Assembly: GCA_023445705.1 (NCBI GenBank)
Contig: JAEXKM010000058.1
Coordinates: 1 to 14,012 of the forward strand
DNA length: 14,012 nt
Origin: Pseudomonadota bacterium
GTDB taxonomy: Bacteria > Pseudomonadota > Alphaproteobacteria > Caulobacterales > Caulobacteraceae
Direction: 5' to 3'
The notes under the pieces: generated by a model
What the model was told of the DNA's origin: nothing
Database searches by the model: none
What the model saw: the letters and a program-made list of their open reading frames with translations, nothing else
Shown here: positions 1 through 6,888 of the stretch, in pieces
How positions within the stretch are numbered: the first letter of the stretch is position 1
How the letters are laid out: every line of letters begins with the position of its first letter
Position numbers and translations under genes: made by a program

Positions 1-309
1 GTCTACAACGCCTCCAAGGCCGCGGTCTGGCTGCTATCCAAGGGGATCGCCCTGCATTGCGCCAAGCAGGGCCTGGATATCCGGTCCAACTCCGTCCACC
101 CGACCTTCATCGACACCCCGATCCTCGACCCGCTGCGTCAGCAGCTCGGCAAGGAGGTCGCCGAGGGGAAGCTGGCCCGCCAGATCCCGCTCGGCCACAT
201 CGGCGAGCCGGACGACATCGCCAACGCCGTCCTCTACCTGGCCTCCGACGAGAGCAAGTTCATGACCGGGGCCGAGCTGAAGCTGGATGGCGGCATATCG
301 GCAATGTGA
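1..309 (+). CDS. Short-chain dehydrogenase/reductase, C-terminal part (5' end off window)
   Basis: The frame is open from base 1 to TGA at 307-309, giving the last 102 residues of a classical NAD(P)-dependent SDR. The window opens inside the active site: the second and sixth residues are the Tyr and Lys of YxxxK (YNASK). After this come the NSVHP...DTP segment (the PG motif region, here P-T instead of P-G), an IGEPDDIANAVLYLASDES stretch and the C-terminal TGAELKLDGG ending, all standard in this family. The ALHCA...IRSNSVHP wording resembles the 3-beta-hydroxysteroid / cyclopentanol dehydrogenase group, so an alcohol or steroid-type substrate is possible, but I would not name one. The Rossmann glycine motif and the catalytic Ser lie upstream of the window. 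The gene ends 30 bases before the end of the convergent FliL-like gene, and no clear terminator is seen between them. Confidence 0.93.
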   Translation, partial: VYNASKAAVWLLSKGIALHCAKQGLDIRSNSVHPTFIDTPILDPLRQQLGKEVAEGKLARQIPLGHIGEPDDIANAVLYLASDESKFMTGAELKLDGGISAM

Positions 310-339
310 CGATACGGGCCCTATCGGCAGGTATCCTGC

Positions 340-756
340 TCAATTGATCAACATCGTGCCGAGAAGGACCTTGGCGCCCTTCTGGCCGATCACGCGGTCG
401 GTCTCGCGCTGAAGGGCCTGGCTGAGGGCGTCGCCGTTGGGCGGCGCGCCGGGAGTCATGCCGGTCGCATAGGTCTGCACCGTCTGGACCAGGGCCGCGC
501 GCACCCGCGGCAGGACGCTCTCGACCTTGGTCCTCAGCTTTGCGTCGGGCACGTCCAGGCCCGCCTGGACCGTCAGCACCCCACGACGCCCGTTCGACCG
601 CCGGATCGTCGCGTTCAGGGAGTTGAGGCTCACATAGCTTCCGGAGGCGGCCGGCTTTTCTTCCTTGGCGCCCGCGGCCAGGAGGCCAGGCGAGGCCAGG
701 ACGGCGAAGAGGGCGATGGCGTGGCGGCGCTGCATCGCGACACCACGCCACAGCAT
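340..756 (-). CDS. Small exported FliL-like protein
   Basis: This is a 138-residue protein if started at ATG 756-754, or 131 residues from the internal ATG 735-733. The first start has a purine-rich AAAGAGAG eight bases upstream; the second has no visible ribosome site but gives a cleaner signal peptide (MQRRHAIALFAVLA..., with an Arg pair). The rest is a single small domain. A YVSLNSLNATI strand is followed by VLTVQAGLDV, a helix with VLPRVRAALVQTV, a second helix starting DALSQALQRETDRV and a final strand KVLLGTMLIN. This order and the lPrvR.al...L...In.vl....V..v.f...i pattern match the periplasmic domain of the flagellar basal-body protein FliL, though the protein lacks the usual longer cytoplasmic and linker part. 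It faces pseB/pseC, which fits a flagellar setting. The fold assignment is my reading of the pattern, not a search result. Confidence 0.72.
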   Translation of the reverse strand: MLWRGVAMQRRHAIALFAVLASPGLLAAGAKEEKPAASGSYVSLNSLNATIRRSNGRRGVLTVQAGLDVPDAKLRTKVESVLPRVRAALVQTVQTYATGMTPGAPPNGDALSQALQRETDRVIGQKGAKVLLGTMLIN

Positions 757-826
757 GGTTAGAGCTCTCTTTACGAGCTTCCCTGAAGAGTGCGAGCGGG
801 CGATTCGTATTTTCGGGGGGCCGCAT

Positions 827-1885
827 TTGGGCCGGTTCGCAACGACCAATCTCGACCTTGACGGTAAGGTCATCCTCGTCACCGGCGGCACCGGTTCGTT
901 CGGCCGCCGCTTCATCGAGACGGTCCTGAGCCGCTTCCGGCCGCGCAAGCTGATCGTCTACTCGCGCGACGAACTCAAGCAGCACGAGATGCAGATCGAC
1001 CTGGCCGAGAAGTTCGAGCCGCAGGAACTGTCCTGCATGCGCTTCTTCCTCGGGGACGTCCGCGATCGCGAGCGCCTGACCCTGGCCATGCGCGGCGTCG
1101 ACATCGTGATCCACGCCGCGGCGCTGAAGCAGGTGCCCGCCGCCGAGTACAATCCCTCGGAGTGCATCCACACCAACATCATGGGGGCCGAGAACGTCGT
1201 CTGGGCCTGCCTGAACAACCGCGTGAAGCAGGTGGTGGCGCTCTCCACCGACAAGGCCTGCAACCCGGTCAACCTTTACGGGGCGACCAAGCTCGCCTCG
1301 GACAAGACCTTCGTGGCGGCCAACAATCTGTCCGGCGACATCGGCACGCGCTTCGCGGTCGTCCGATACGGCAACGTGGTCGGCTCGCGCGGATCGGTGG
1401 CGCCGCTGTTCGAGCGCCTGGTCGCCCGCGGCGCCAAGGAACTGCCGATCACCGACACCCGCATGACCCGGTTTTGGATCACCCTGAACGAAGGGGTCGA
1501 CTTCGTGCTCTCCTCGCTGGAGCTGATGCGCGGCGGCGAAATCTTCGTCCCCAAGATCCCCTCGATGAAGATGACCGAGCTGGCGGCGGCGATGGCGCCC
1601 GGCCTGCCGATCAAGATCATCGGCATTCGTCCAGGCGAGAAGCTTCACGAGATGATGATCTCGGCCGACGATGCGCGCACCACCGTCGACCTGGGCGATC
1701 GCTACGCCATCGAGCCGGCCTTCGTCGAATATCAGCGCCAGTCCTATGTCGGAGACTTCGCTCAGGTGCCGGAGAACTTCTCCTACGCCAGCGACAGCAA
1801 CGACGAGTGGCTGTCGGGCGAGGGCCTGCTGGCGCTGCTGTCGGACGGCGCGCCAGAGCGTCCGCGCCGCCGGGCCACCGACTGA
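827..1885 (+). CDS. pseB: UDP-N-acetylglucosamine 4,6-dehydratase (inverting), PseB/FlmA
   Basis: This is the first enzyme of pseudaminic acid synthesis, converting UDP-GlcNAc to UDP-2-acetamido-2,6-dideoxy-L-arabino-hexos-4-ulose in the cytoplasm. With the TTG start it has 352 residues, typical of PseB. The Rossmann motif TGGTGSFG is at 19-26, then YSRDELKQ, GDVRD, HAAALKQVP, and the active-site segment with TDK at 141-143 (catalytic Asp and Lys) and Y151xxxK155. The later blocks TRFWITL, GGEIFVPKIPSMKM and IGIRPGEKLHE are near-identical to those I recall from Helicobacter PseB. No ATG lies close to the conserved N terminus. I chose TTG 827 because a G run stands just upstream and the length fits; the in-frame ATG at 755 would add 24 residues unlike the family and overlap the divergent gene. 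pseC follows after one base, so the two are co-transcribed. The function call is secure; the start is not. Confidence 0.93.
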   Translation: MGRFATTNLDLDGKVILVTGGTGSFGRRFIETVLSRFRPRKLIVYSRDELKQHEMQIDLAEKFEPQELSCMRFFLGDVRDRERLTLAMRGVDIVIHAAALKQVPAAEYNPSECIHTNIMGAENVVWACLNNRVKQVVALSTDKACNPVNLYGATKLASDKTFVAANNLSGDIGTRFAVVRYGNVVGSRGSVAPLFERLVARGAKELPITDTRMTRFWITLNEGVDFVLSSLELMRGGEIFVPKIPSMKMTELAAAMAPGLPIKIIGIRPGEKLHEMMISADDARTTVDLGDRYAIEPAFVEYQRQSYVGDFAQVPENFSYASDSNDEWLSGEGLLALLSDGAPERPRRRATD

Positions 1886-1886
1886 G

Positions 1887-3035
1887 ATGCTCGCCTACGG
1901 CCGGCAGACCATCGAGGACGACGACATCGAAGCGGTCGCGCAGGCCCTGCGCGCGGACTTCCTGACCACCGGCCCCAAGGTCGAGGCCTTCGAACAGGCC
2001 TTCGCCGAGACGGTCGGCGCGCGCCACGCGATCGCCTGCGCCAACGGCACGGCGGCGCTGCACCTGGCCATGCTGGCCCTTGACGTGCAGCCGGGCGAAG
2101 CGGTCATCGCCCCTTCAATCACCTTCCTGGCCACGGCCAACTGCGCGCGGTTCGTCGGCGCCGAGGTCGTCTTCGCCGACGTCGATCCGGGCACGGGGCT
2201 GATGACCCCCGACACCTTGGCGCAGGCCATGCAGCGCCTGGACGGCCGGCGACTGCGCGCGGTGCTGCCGGTCCACCTGCGGGGCGACGTCGCCGAGCTG
2301 CCGGCCCTCGAGACCCTCGCCGCCGCCGCGGGCGCGGTGCTGGTGGAGGACGCGCCCCATGCCCTCGGCTCGACCATGCGGTTTGGAAACCGGCAGGAGC
2401 GGGTCGGGGACTGCGCCCACTCGGCCATGGCCACCTTCTCGTTCCATCCGGTGAAGACCATCGCCACCGGGGAGGGCGGCATGGTCACGACGCACGATGA
2501 TCGGCTGGCCGCCCGCCTGCGCGCCCTGCGGTCCCACGGTATGGTCCGGCCCGCCGACGCCGATCCTTGGTGGTACGAGATGCCGGAGATCGGCTTCAAC
2601 TATCGCCTGCCCGATATCCTTTGCGCGCTGGGCCTCTCGCAGCTCGCCAAGCTGCCGCGCTTTGCGGCGCGGCGGCGGGCCCTGACCGCGCGCTACGAGG
2701 AGCTGCTGGCGCCGTTGGCCCCGATGGTTCGTCCGGCGACCCGCCCCGACTGGAGCGACCCGGTCCTGCACCTGATGACCGTGCTGATCGACTTCGAAGC
2801 GGCCGGACGTTCCCGCCGCGAGGTGGTCGAGGCGCTGAAGGCCGAAGGGATCGGGACCCAGGTCCACTACATCCCGGTCCACACTCAGCCCTATTACCGC
2901 GGCCGCTATGGCGAACTGACCCTGCCCGGCGCGAACGTCTGGTACGCGCGCTGCCTCTCGTTGCCGCTGTTCCCGGGGATGGCGGACGAGGACGTGGCGC
3001 GGGTGGTCGAGGCTCTGGCGCGCGCGCTGGGGTGA
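1887..3035 (+). CDS. pseC: UDP-4-amino-4,6-dideoxy-N-acetyl-beta-L-altrosamine transaminase, PseC/FlmB
   Basis: This is a PLP-dependent sugar aminotransferase of the DegT/DnrJ/EryC1/StrS family (382 residues). It transfers an amino group from glutamate to C4 of the PseB product, the second step toward pseudaminic acid for flagellin glycosylation. The start MLAYGRQTIEDDDIEAV matches the family opening (YGRQ.I...DI..V). NGTAALH at 53-59 binds the PLP phosphate, VEDAPHALG at 153-161 holds Asp155, which contacts the pyridine nitrogen, and the internal aldimine Lys is K190 in FSFHPVKTIATGEGG. The C-terminal QVHYIPVHTQPYY block is characteristic of PseC rather than of other sugar aminotransferases. 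ATG 1887 lies one base after the pseB stop. No strong ribosome site is seen, so translation is probably coupled to pseB. The remaining genes of the pathway (pseH, pseG, pseI, pseF) are not in this window. Confidence 0.93.
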   Translation: MLAYGRQTIEDDDIEAVAQALRADFLTTGPKVEAFEQAFAETVGARHAIACANGTAALHLAMLALDVQPGEAVIAPSITFLATANCARFVGAEVVFADVDPGTGLMTPDTLAQAMQRLDGRRLRAVLPVHLRGDVAELPALETLAAAAGAVLVEDAPHALGSTMRFGNRQERVGDCAHSAMATFSFHPVKTIATGEGGMVTTHDDRLAARLRALRSHGMVRPADADPWWYEMPEIGFNYRLPDILCALGLSQLAKLPRFAARRRALTARYEELLAPLAPMVRPATRPDWSDPVLHLMTVLIDFEAAGRSRREVVEALKAEGIGTQVHYIPVHTQPYYRGRYGELTLPGANVWYARCLSLPLFPGMADEDVARVVEALARALG

Positions 3036-3048
3036 GGCGAGCCTGTGA

Positions 3049-3069
3049 CTTCTCTCCCAAGGGGAGAAG
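3049..3069. repeat. Short hairpin CTTCTCTCCC-AA-GGGGAGAAG
   Basis: This lies fourteen bases past the pseC stop. The arms CTTCTC-CCC and GGGGAGAAG pair almost fully, with one bulged T, around a tiny AA/AAG loop. The right arm runs on as AAAGGGGG rather than a T run, so it is not a standard intrinsic terminator on the + strand. Similar CTTCTCCC/GGGAGAAG hairpins are common intergenic elements in GC-rich proteobacteria. It could end or stabilise the pseBC transcript; that is inference. Confidence 0.4.
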
Positions 3070-3174
3070 AAAGGGGGCGCCAGGGCTTGCTCGCGGCCGC
3101 CAGCGGCCTAGGTATGAGGCCCCGCGCGCCTCCCCGACCGCAGCTAGCTTCCTCCTGACTTGAAAGGCCCGCCC

Positions 3175-4083
3175 GTGGCCAAGGACGATTCCGCCCAGAT
3201 GAACACTTCGGCGTTGTCCGCCGGGGTCGCCTGCTATGTGATCTGGGGGTTCGTGCCCCTGGTTTTCCAGGCCATCGGCCGGCAGGGTGTGGGTCCTTGG
3301 GAGATTCTCGCGCACCGGACGATCTGGGCGACGCCGACCGCGCTGATCTTCGTGCTGCTGGCCCGGCAGTGGCGGCAGGTCGTCGCCGTGCTTCGCGATG
3401 TGAAGGTGCTGCGGCTGCTCTGCCTGTCGGCGGCGCTGATCGCCTGCAACTGGTGCGTCTACATCTGGGCGGTCAACAGCGGCCGGCTGCTGGAGACCAG
3501 CCTCGGCTACTACATCACCCCGCTCATCAACATGGCGACCGGCGCCCTATTCTTCCGTGAACGGATTACCGGGCTCGGGAAGGTCGCCATTGGCCTGGCC
3601 GGCGTGGGTGTGGTCATCCAGACCGCCGCGCTTGGCCACCTGCCGCTGGTCTCGCTGGTGCTGGGGATCAGCTTCGGCGCCTATGGCCTGGTGCGAAAGC
3701 AGGTGGCCGCCGAAGCGCAGACGGGCCTCTTTATCGAATGCCTCATCCTGTCCGTCCCGGGCCTGGCCTACATGTTCTGGCTGGAAGCCCAGGGGGCGAG
3801 CCATCTGACCGCCTCGCCGGTCACCGCCGCCTGGCTGATCGCCTCCGGCCCCATCACCGCCGTGCCGCTGCTGCTGTTCGCGTGGGCCGCGCGGCGCATC
3901 CCGCTATCGCTGATGGGCTTCCTCCAGTTCATCGCCCCGACCATCGCCTTCGTCATTGGGCTGAGCCAGGGCGAAGCGTTCACGCCCATGCGGGCGCTGT
4001 CCTTCGCCTTCATCTGGGCCGGGGCGGCGGCGTTCGTCTACGGCGCCTGGTCCAAGGGCCGGGCGTTGGCGAAGGCCGTCTAG
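3175..4083 (+). CDS. rarD: RarD-type EamA/DMT-family inner-membrane transporter
   Basis: A 302-residue polytopic membrane protein of the drug/metabolite transporter superfamily, RarD branch (chloramphenicol-sensitive protein family; substrate unknown). About ten hydrophobic segments run from residue ~14 (SAGVACYVIWGFVPLVF) to the C-terminal FAFIWAGAAAFVYGAW. RarD hallmarks are the opening YVIWGFVPL, the EILAHRTIWA motif in the first loop/helix 2, the CNWCVYIWAVN...LETSLGYYITPLIN block, and GFLQFIAPTIAFVIGL near the end. I chose GTG 3175 because GAAAGG (3162-3167) stands seven bases upstream; the in-frame TTG at 3160 would place that site inside the gene. It lies 139 bases after pseC and ends 15 bases before the convergent end of hslU. 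Nothing nearby indicates a substrate, and a role tied to pseBC is unlikely. Confidence 0.9.
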   Translation: MAKDDSAQMNTSALSAGVACYVIWGFVPLVFQAIGRQGVGPWEILAHRTIWATPTALIFVLLARQWRQVVAVLRDVKVLRLLCLSAALIACNWCVYIWAVNSGRLLETSLGYYITPLINMATGALFFRERITGLGKVAIGLAGVGVVIQTAALGHLPLVSLVLGISFGAYGLVRKQVAAEAQTGLFIECLILSVPGLAYMFWLEAQGASHLTASPVTAAWLIASGPITAVPLLLFAWAARRIPLSLMGFLQFIAPTIAFVIGLSQGEAFTPMRALSFAFIWAGAAAFVYGAWSKGRALAKAV

Positions 4084-4098
4084 GGGCGGCAGTCAGGG

Positions 4099-5403
4099 CT
4101 ACAGAATGAACCGGCTGAGATCGGTGTTCTGGGCCAGGCCGTCGAGGCGCTGCTTCACATAGGCGGCGTCGATGGCGATGGTCTCGCCGTTGCGGTCGGA
4201 GGCGGTGTAGCTGATCTCTTCCAGCACCTTCTCCAGCACGGTCTGCAGGCGCCGGGCCCCGATGTTCTCCACCGTGCCGTTCACGGTGACGGCGGCGTCG
4301 GCGAGGGCGTCGATGGCGTCCTCGGTGAAGGTCAGGGTGACGCCCTCAGTGGCCAGCAGCGCCTGATGCTGGCGGACGAGATTGGCTTCCGGCTCGGTCA
4401 GGATGCGGCGGAAATCGTCGCGGGTCAGGGCTTTCAGCTCGACCCGGATCGGCAACCGGCCCTGCAGTTCGGGCAGCAGGTCCGAGGGTTTGGCCACGTG
4501 GAACGCGCCCGAGGCGATGAACAGGATGTGGTCGGTCTTCACCGGCCCGTACTTGGTCGAGACGGTAGTGCCTTCGATCAGGGGCAGCAGGTCGCGCTGC
4601 ACGCCCTCGCGGCTGACGTCGGCGCCGGAGCGCTCTCGCGCCGAGGCGACCTTGTCGATTTCGTCCAGGAAGACGATGCCGTTGTTCTCGGCCAGCTCCA
4701 GGGCCTCCTGGGTCAGGGCCTCCTGATCGAGCAGCTTGTCGCTTTCCTCGGCGATCAGCGGGGCCCAGGCGCCGGAGACGGTGGTCTTGTGGGTCTTGGT
4801 CCGGCCGCCGAAGGCCTTGCCCATCATCTCGCCGAGATTGAGCATGCCCATCTGGGCGCCCGGCTGGCCGGGAATGTCGAACATAGGCATGCCGCCGCCG
4901 GTGTCGGCGAGGGTCAGTTCGACCTCCTTGTCGTCCAGCTCGCCGGCGCGGAGCTTCTTGCGGAAGGAGTCGCGGGCGGCGGTGGAGCCGGGACCGGTCA
5001 GGGCGTCGAGCAGGCGCTCCTCGGCGGCGGCTTCGGCGCGGGCGCGCACGCCGGCCCGGCGCTTGTCGCGGACCATGGCCATGGCGCTTTCCACCAGGTC
5101 GCGGACGATCTGGTCGACGTCCCGGCCGACATAGCCGACCTCGGTGAACTTCGTGGCCTCCACCTTCAGGAAGGGCGCCTGGGCGAGCCTGGCCAGTCGG
5201 CGGGCGATCTCGGTCTTGCCGACCCCGGTCGGGCCGATCATCAGGATGTTCTTCGGGGTGACCTCGTCGCGCAGGTCGGCCGGCACCCGGCGCCGACGCC
5301 AACGGTTGCGCAGGGCCACGGCCACGGCCTTCTTGGCGTCAGGGTGGCCGACGATGAAGCGGTCGAGTTCGGAGACGATCTCGCGGGGGGAAAACTCAGT
5401 CAT
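4099..5403 (-). CDS. hslU: ATP-dependent protease ATPase subunit HslU (ClpY)
   Basis: This is the AAA+ unfoldase of the HslUV proteasome-like protease: a hexamer that unfolds substrates and threads them into the HslV chamber in the cytoplasm. It has 434 residues, the family norm. It begins MTEFSPREIVSELDRFIVG. Walker A GPTGVGKT is at 57-64, followed by the central-pore loop GYVGRD at 90-95. The I-domain insertion, with its GGGMPMFDIPG segment, spans roughly 110-240. Walker B IVFLDE is at 243-248, sensor 1 is in the ILFIASGAF region, and the sensor 2 arginine is in GARRLQTVLE. The extreme C terminus LSRFIL is the conserved tail that docks into HslV and activates it. ATG 5403 lies 14 bases after the stop of an exported NTF2-like gene, which separates it from hslV. 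All three genes appear to be one leftward operon. Confidence 0.98.
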   Translation of the reverse strand: MTEFSPREIVSELDRFIVGHPDAKKAVAVALRNRWRRRRVPADLRDEVTPKNILMIGPTGVGKTEIARRLARLAQAPFLKVEATKFTEVGYVGRDVDQIVRDLVESAMAMVRDKRRAGVRARAEAAAEERLLDALTGPGSTAARDSFRKKLRAGELDDKEVELTLADTGGGMPMFDIPGQPGAQMGMLNLGEMMGKAFGGRTKTHKTTVSGAWAPLIAEESDKLLDQEALTQEALELAENNGIVFLDEIDKVASARERSGADVSREGVQRDLLPLIEGTTVSTKYGPVKTDHILFIASGAFHVAKPSDLLPELQGRLPIRVELKALTRDDFRRILTEPEANLVRQHQALLATEGVTLTFTEDAIDALADAAVTVNGTVENIGARRLQTVLEKVLEEISYTASDRNGETIAIDAAYVKQRLDGLAQNTDLSRFIL

Positions 5404-5417
5404 AGCGGCCTAGATAG

Positions 5418-6266
5418 TCACGAGGTGGGCTCTGCGACAGGAAGAATCTGATCGTAGACGAGTCGCCAGCCCTCGCTGCGGTTCTGCCAGGCGCGAACAT
5501 AGTGCCCGCGGGCTTTCGCGCCGTCTTTCGACCAGGTCGCATCGCCGTAGGTCCAGGCCAGGTCGCCGGCCCGGGAAGCGCCGCCGCCTAGCGGCGAAAA
5601 GGTGATCGCCTTGGCGCGCTGGGCCAATTCGGCCCTTACCGCCGCCGGAGTCGTGGCGGGTGCGGCCTTGGAGCCGGTCACGCGGGCGTCGGGCGCCAGG
5701 ACGGCCAGATAGGCCGCCGTCACGTTCGAAGCGGCCGCCCTGGCAAGCTCGGCCTCTGCGGCGCGCACGCCGGCCATGGCGGATTGCGCGTCCATGGCGG
5801 CGCCGGTTGCCGGCGCGAGATAGGCGGGTTCGGAGCCCTGCGGCGGGGCTGCCGCCTGATCGCTGGGCGCGCCGCCGTCATAGACCCATTTCCAGCCGCC
5901 GTCGGGTTGGCGGGTCCAGACGGTGAAGAACCAGCCGTTCGGCTTGCCGTCGAAGGTCGAGGGACCGGTGGTGAAGCCCATATCGCCGGATCGGGCGATG
6001 GCCGCCCAGACCGGCCACCAGACCAGGGGCGGATTGGGCTTGTCGGGCCGGGCGCCGAAGTAATCGGCGACCTTCACCGGATTCGGGGCGAAGAGGATGG
6101 CGTTCGGCGCGGCGTGCTTGAGGAACGATCGCTTGATCCCCAGCGCCAGGCCGTCAGCGGCGAAGGTGCGTTCGGCCGCGACGACCGCGGCCGGATCGGC
6201 CTGGGCTGCCGCGGAGGCGGCTGGAAGTAGGAGAGCTGCAGCCAGGAGGAGGCTAGAGGCTCTCAA
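5418..6266 (-). CDS. Exported protein with two tandem NTF2-like (DUF4440-type) domains, between hslV and hslU
   Basis: A 282-residue hypothetical protein. Residues 1-22 form a Sec signal peptide (MRASSLLLAAALLLPAASAAA, likely cleaved near A-Q-A), so the mature protein is periplasmic or secreted. Two similar units follow, about 25-133 and 163-275. Each starts with an AAE/AEAEL-type helix, has a GDMGFTTGP / GDLAWTYGD strand pair, then a W-R...GGWKWVYDGG / W-N-R-SEGWRLVYDQ finish. This is the NTF2-like/SnoaL pattern seen in DUF4440 proteins. An Ala/Pro-rich linker joins them. The only usable start is TTG 6266, which overlaps the end of hslV by 14 bases and has GGGGAA seven bases upstream, inside hslV. 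The overlap and the 14-base gap to hslU place it in the hslVU operon. Ligand and function are unknown; its exported nature does not fit a direct role in a cytoplasmic protease. Confidence 0.85.
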   Translation of the reverse strand: MRASSLLLAAALLLPAASAAAQADPAAVVAAERTFAADGLALGIKRSFLKHAAPNAILFAPNPVKVADYFGARPDKPNPPLVWWPVWAAIARSGDMGFTTGPSTFDGKPNGWFFTVWTRQPDGGWKWVYDGGAPSDQAAAPPQGSEPAYLAPATGAAMDAQSAMAGVRAAEAELARAAASNVTAAYLAVLAPDARVTGSKAAPATTPAAVRAELAQRAKAITFSPLGGGASRAGDLAWTYGDATWSKDGAKARGHYVRAWQNRSEGWRLVYDQILPVAEPTS

Positions 6267-6801
6267 CCGTCAGTTCCCCGTTGGTGTAGACGCAGATCTT
6301 GGCGGCGATCCCCATCGCCTTGCGCGCCACCTCTTCGGCCGAAAGCTCGGTGTCGGCGAGGGCCAGGGCTGCGGCCAGGGCGTAGTTCCCCCCCGAACCG
6401 ATCGCGGCGACGCCGGTTTCCGGCTCCAGCACGTCGCCGACGCCGGTGACGGTGAAGATAGACTCCTTGTCGGCCACCAGCAGCATGGCCTCCAGGCGGC
6501 GCAGGTAGCGGTCGGTCCGCCAGTCCTTGGCGAGGTCGACGCAGGCGCGGGCGAGCTGGTCGGGATATTGCTCGAGCTTGGCCTCCAGGCGCTCGATCAG
6601 GGTGAAGGCGTCGGCGGTCGCGCCGGCGAAGCCGGCCAGCACCTTGCCGCCGGCCAGGGTGCGGACCTTGCGCGCATTGCCCTTGACCACGGTCTGGCCC
6701 ATGGAGACCTGGCCGTCCCCGGCGATCACGGTCTTGCCGCCCTTGCGCACCGCGAGGATGGTGGTGCCGTGCCAATCTGGAAAGTTCGAGCTTGTCGTCA
6801 T
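6253..6801 (-). CDS. hslV: ATP-dependent protease peptidase subunit HslV (ClpQ)
   Basis: This is the proteolytic core of HslUV, an N-terminal-nucleophile threonine peptidase forming a double-hexamer chamber. It has 182 residues. The protein starts MTTSSNFPDWHG and the active threonine is Thr13 of the following TTILAVRKG, so a 12-residue N-terminal stretch must be removed to expose it. This short extension is usual in alphaproteobacterial HslV and absent from the E. coli form, where Thr follows Met1. Further family blocks are VIAGDGQVSMGQTVVKGNARKVR, GFAGATADAF, the glycine-rich AIGSGGNYALAAALAL and C-terminal KAMGIAAKICVYTNG. ATG 6801 gives the extension its expected length; an upstream in-frame GTG would add 43 unrelated residues. 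The stop lies inside the start region of the next operon gene. The gene is divergent from the MoeB-like gene, with an 87-base shared gap. Confidence 0.97.
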   Translation of the reverse strand: MTTSSNFPDWHGTTILAVRKGGKTVIAGDGQVSMGQTVVKGNARKVRTLAGGKVLAGFAGATADAFTLIERLEAKLEQYPDQLARACVDLAKDWRTDRYLRRLEAMLLVADKESIFTVTGVGDVLEPETGVAAIGSGGNYALAAALALADTELSAEEVARKAMGIAAKICVYTNGELTVESL

Positions 6802-6809
6802 GGCTCTCG

Positions 6810-6838
6810 ATGTGGCCAGGGGGGCCGGCAAGGTCAAG
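6810..6838 (-). promoter_or_regulatory. Candidate (possibly heat-shock type) promoter of the hslV operon
   Basis: On the minus strand CTTGACC (6838-6832) is followed, after a 16-base spacer from the TTGACC hexamer, by CCACAT (6815-6810) preceded by a C-rich run. This resembles a CTTGAA / CCCCAT-nT sigma-32-type promoter only loosely, but hslVU is under heat-shock sigma control in many proteobacteria. A start some six bases on would leave only one or two bases before ATG 6801, i.e. an almost leaderless message. Position and sigma factor are inference. Confidence 0.3.
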
Positions 6839-6888
6839 CGCGGTGCGATCAGTCGGCAGGCTGGCGCGTCGAGAACGGACGGACAGCT

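Noticed and set aside
260..1648. Long open frame on the minus strand (462 codons) opposite pseB
   Set aside because: It lies antisense to pseB and the FliL-like gene, whose conserved motifs are clear. The translation is rich in Arg/Gly/His/Asp with no recognisable domain, the usual by-product of GC-rich third positions.
3095..3108. GGCCGC-CA-GCGGCC palindrome upstream of rarD
   Set aside because: Short, pure GC palindromes are frequent by chance at this base composition, and it lacks a T run, so I do not call it a terminator or operator.
3160..3174. TTG start of the RarD gene at 3160
   Set aside because: It would overlap the GAAAGG ribosome site, which is well placed for GTG 3175 instead.
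4366..5451. 361-codon plus-strand frame opposite hslU
   Set aside because: Antisense to hslU, which has every expected motif. The translation is repetitive Gly/Ala/Leu/Asp text.
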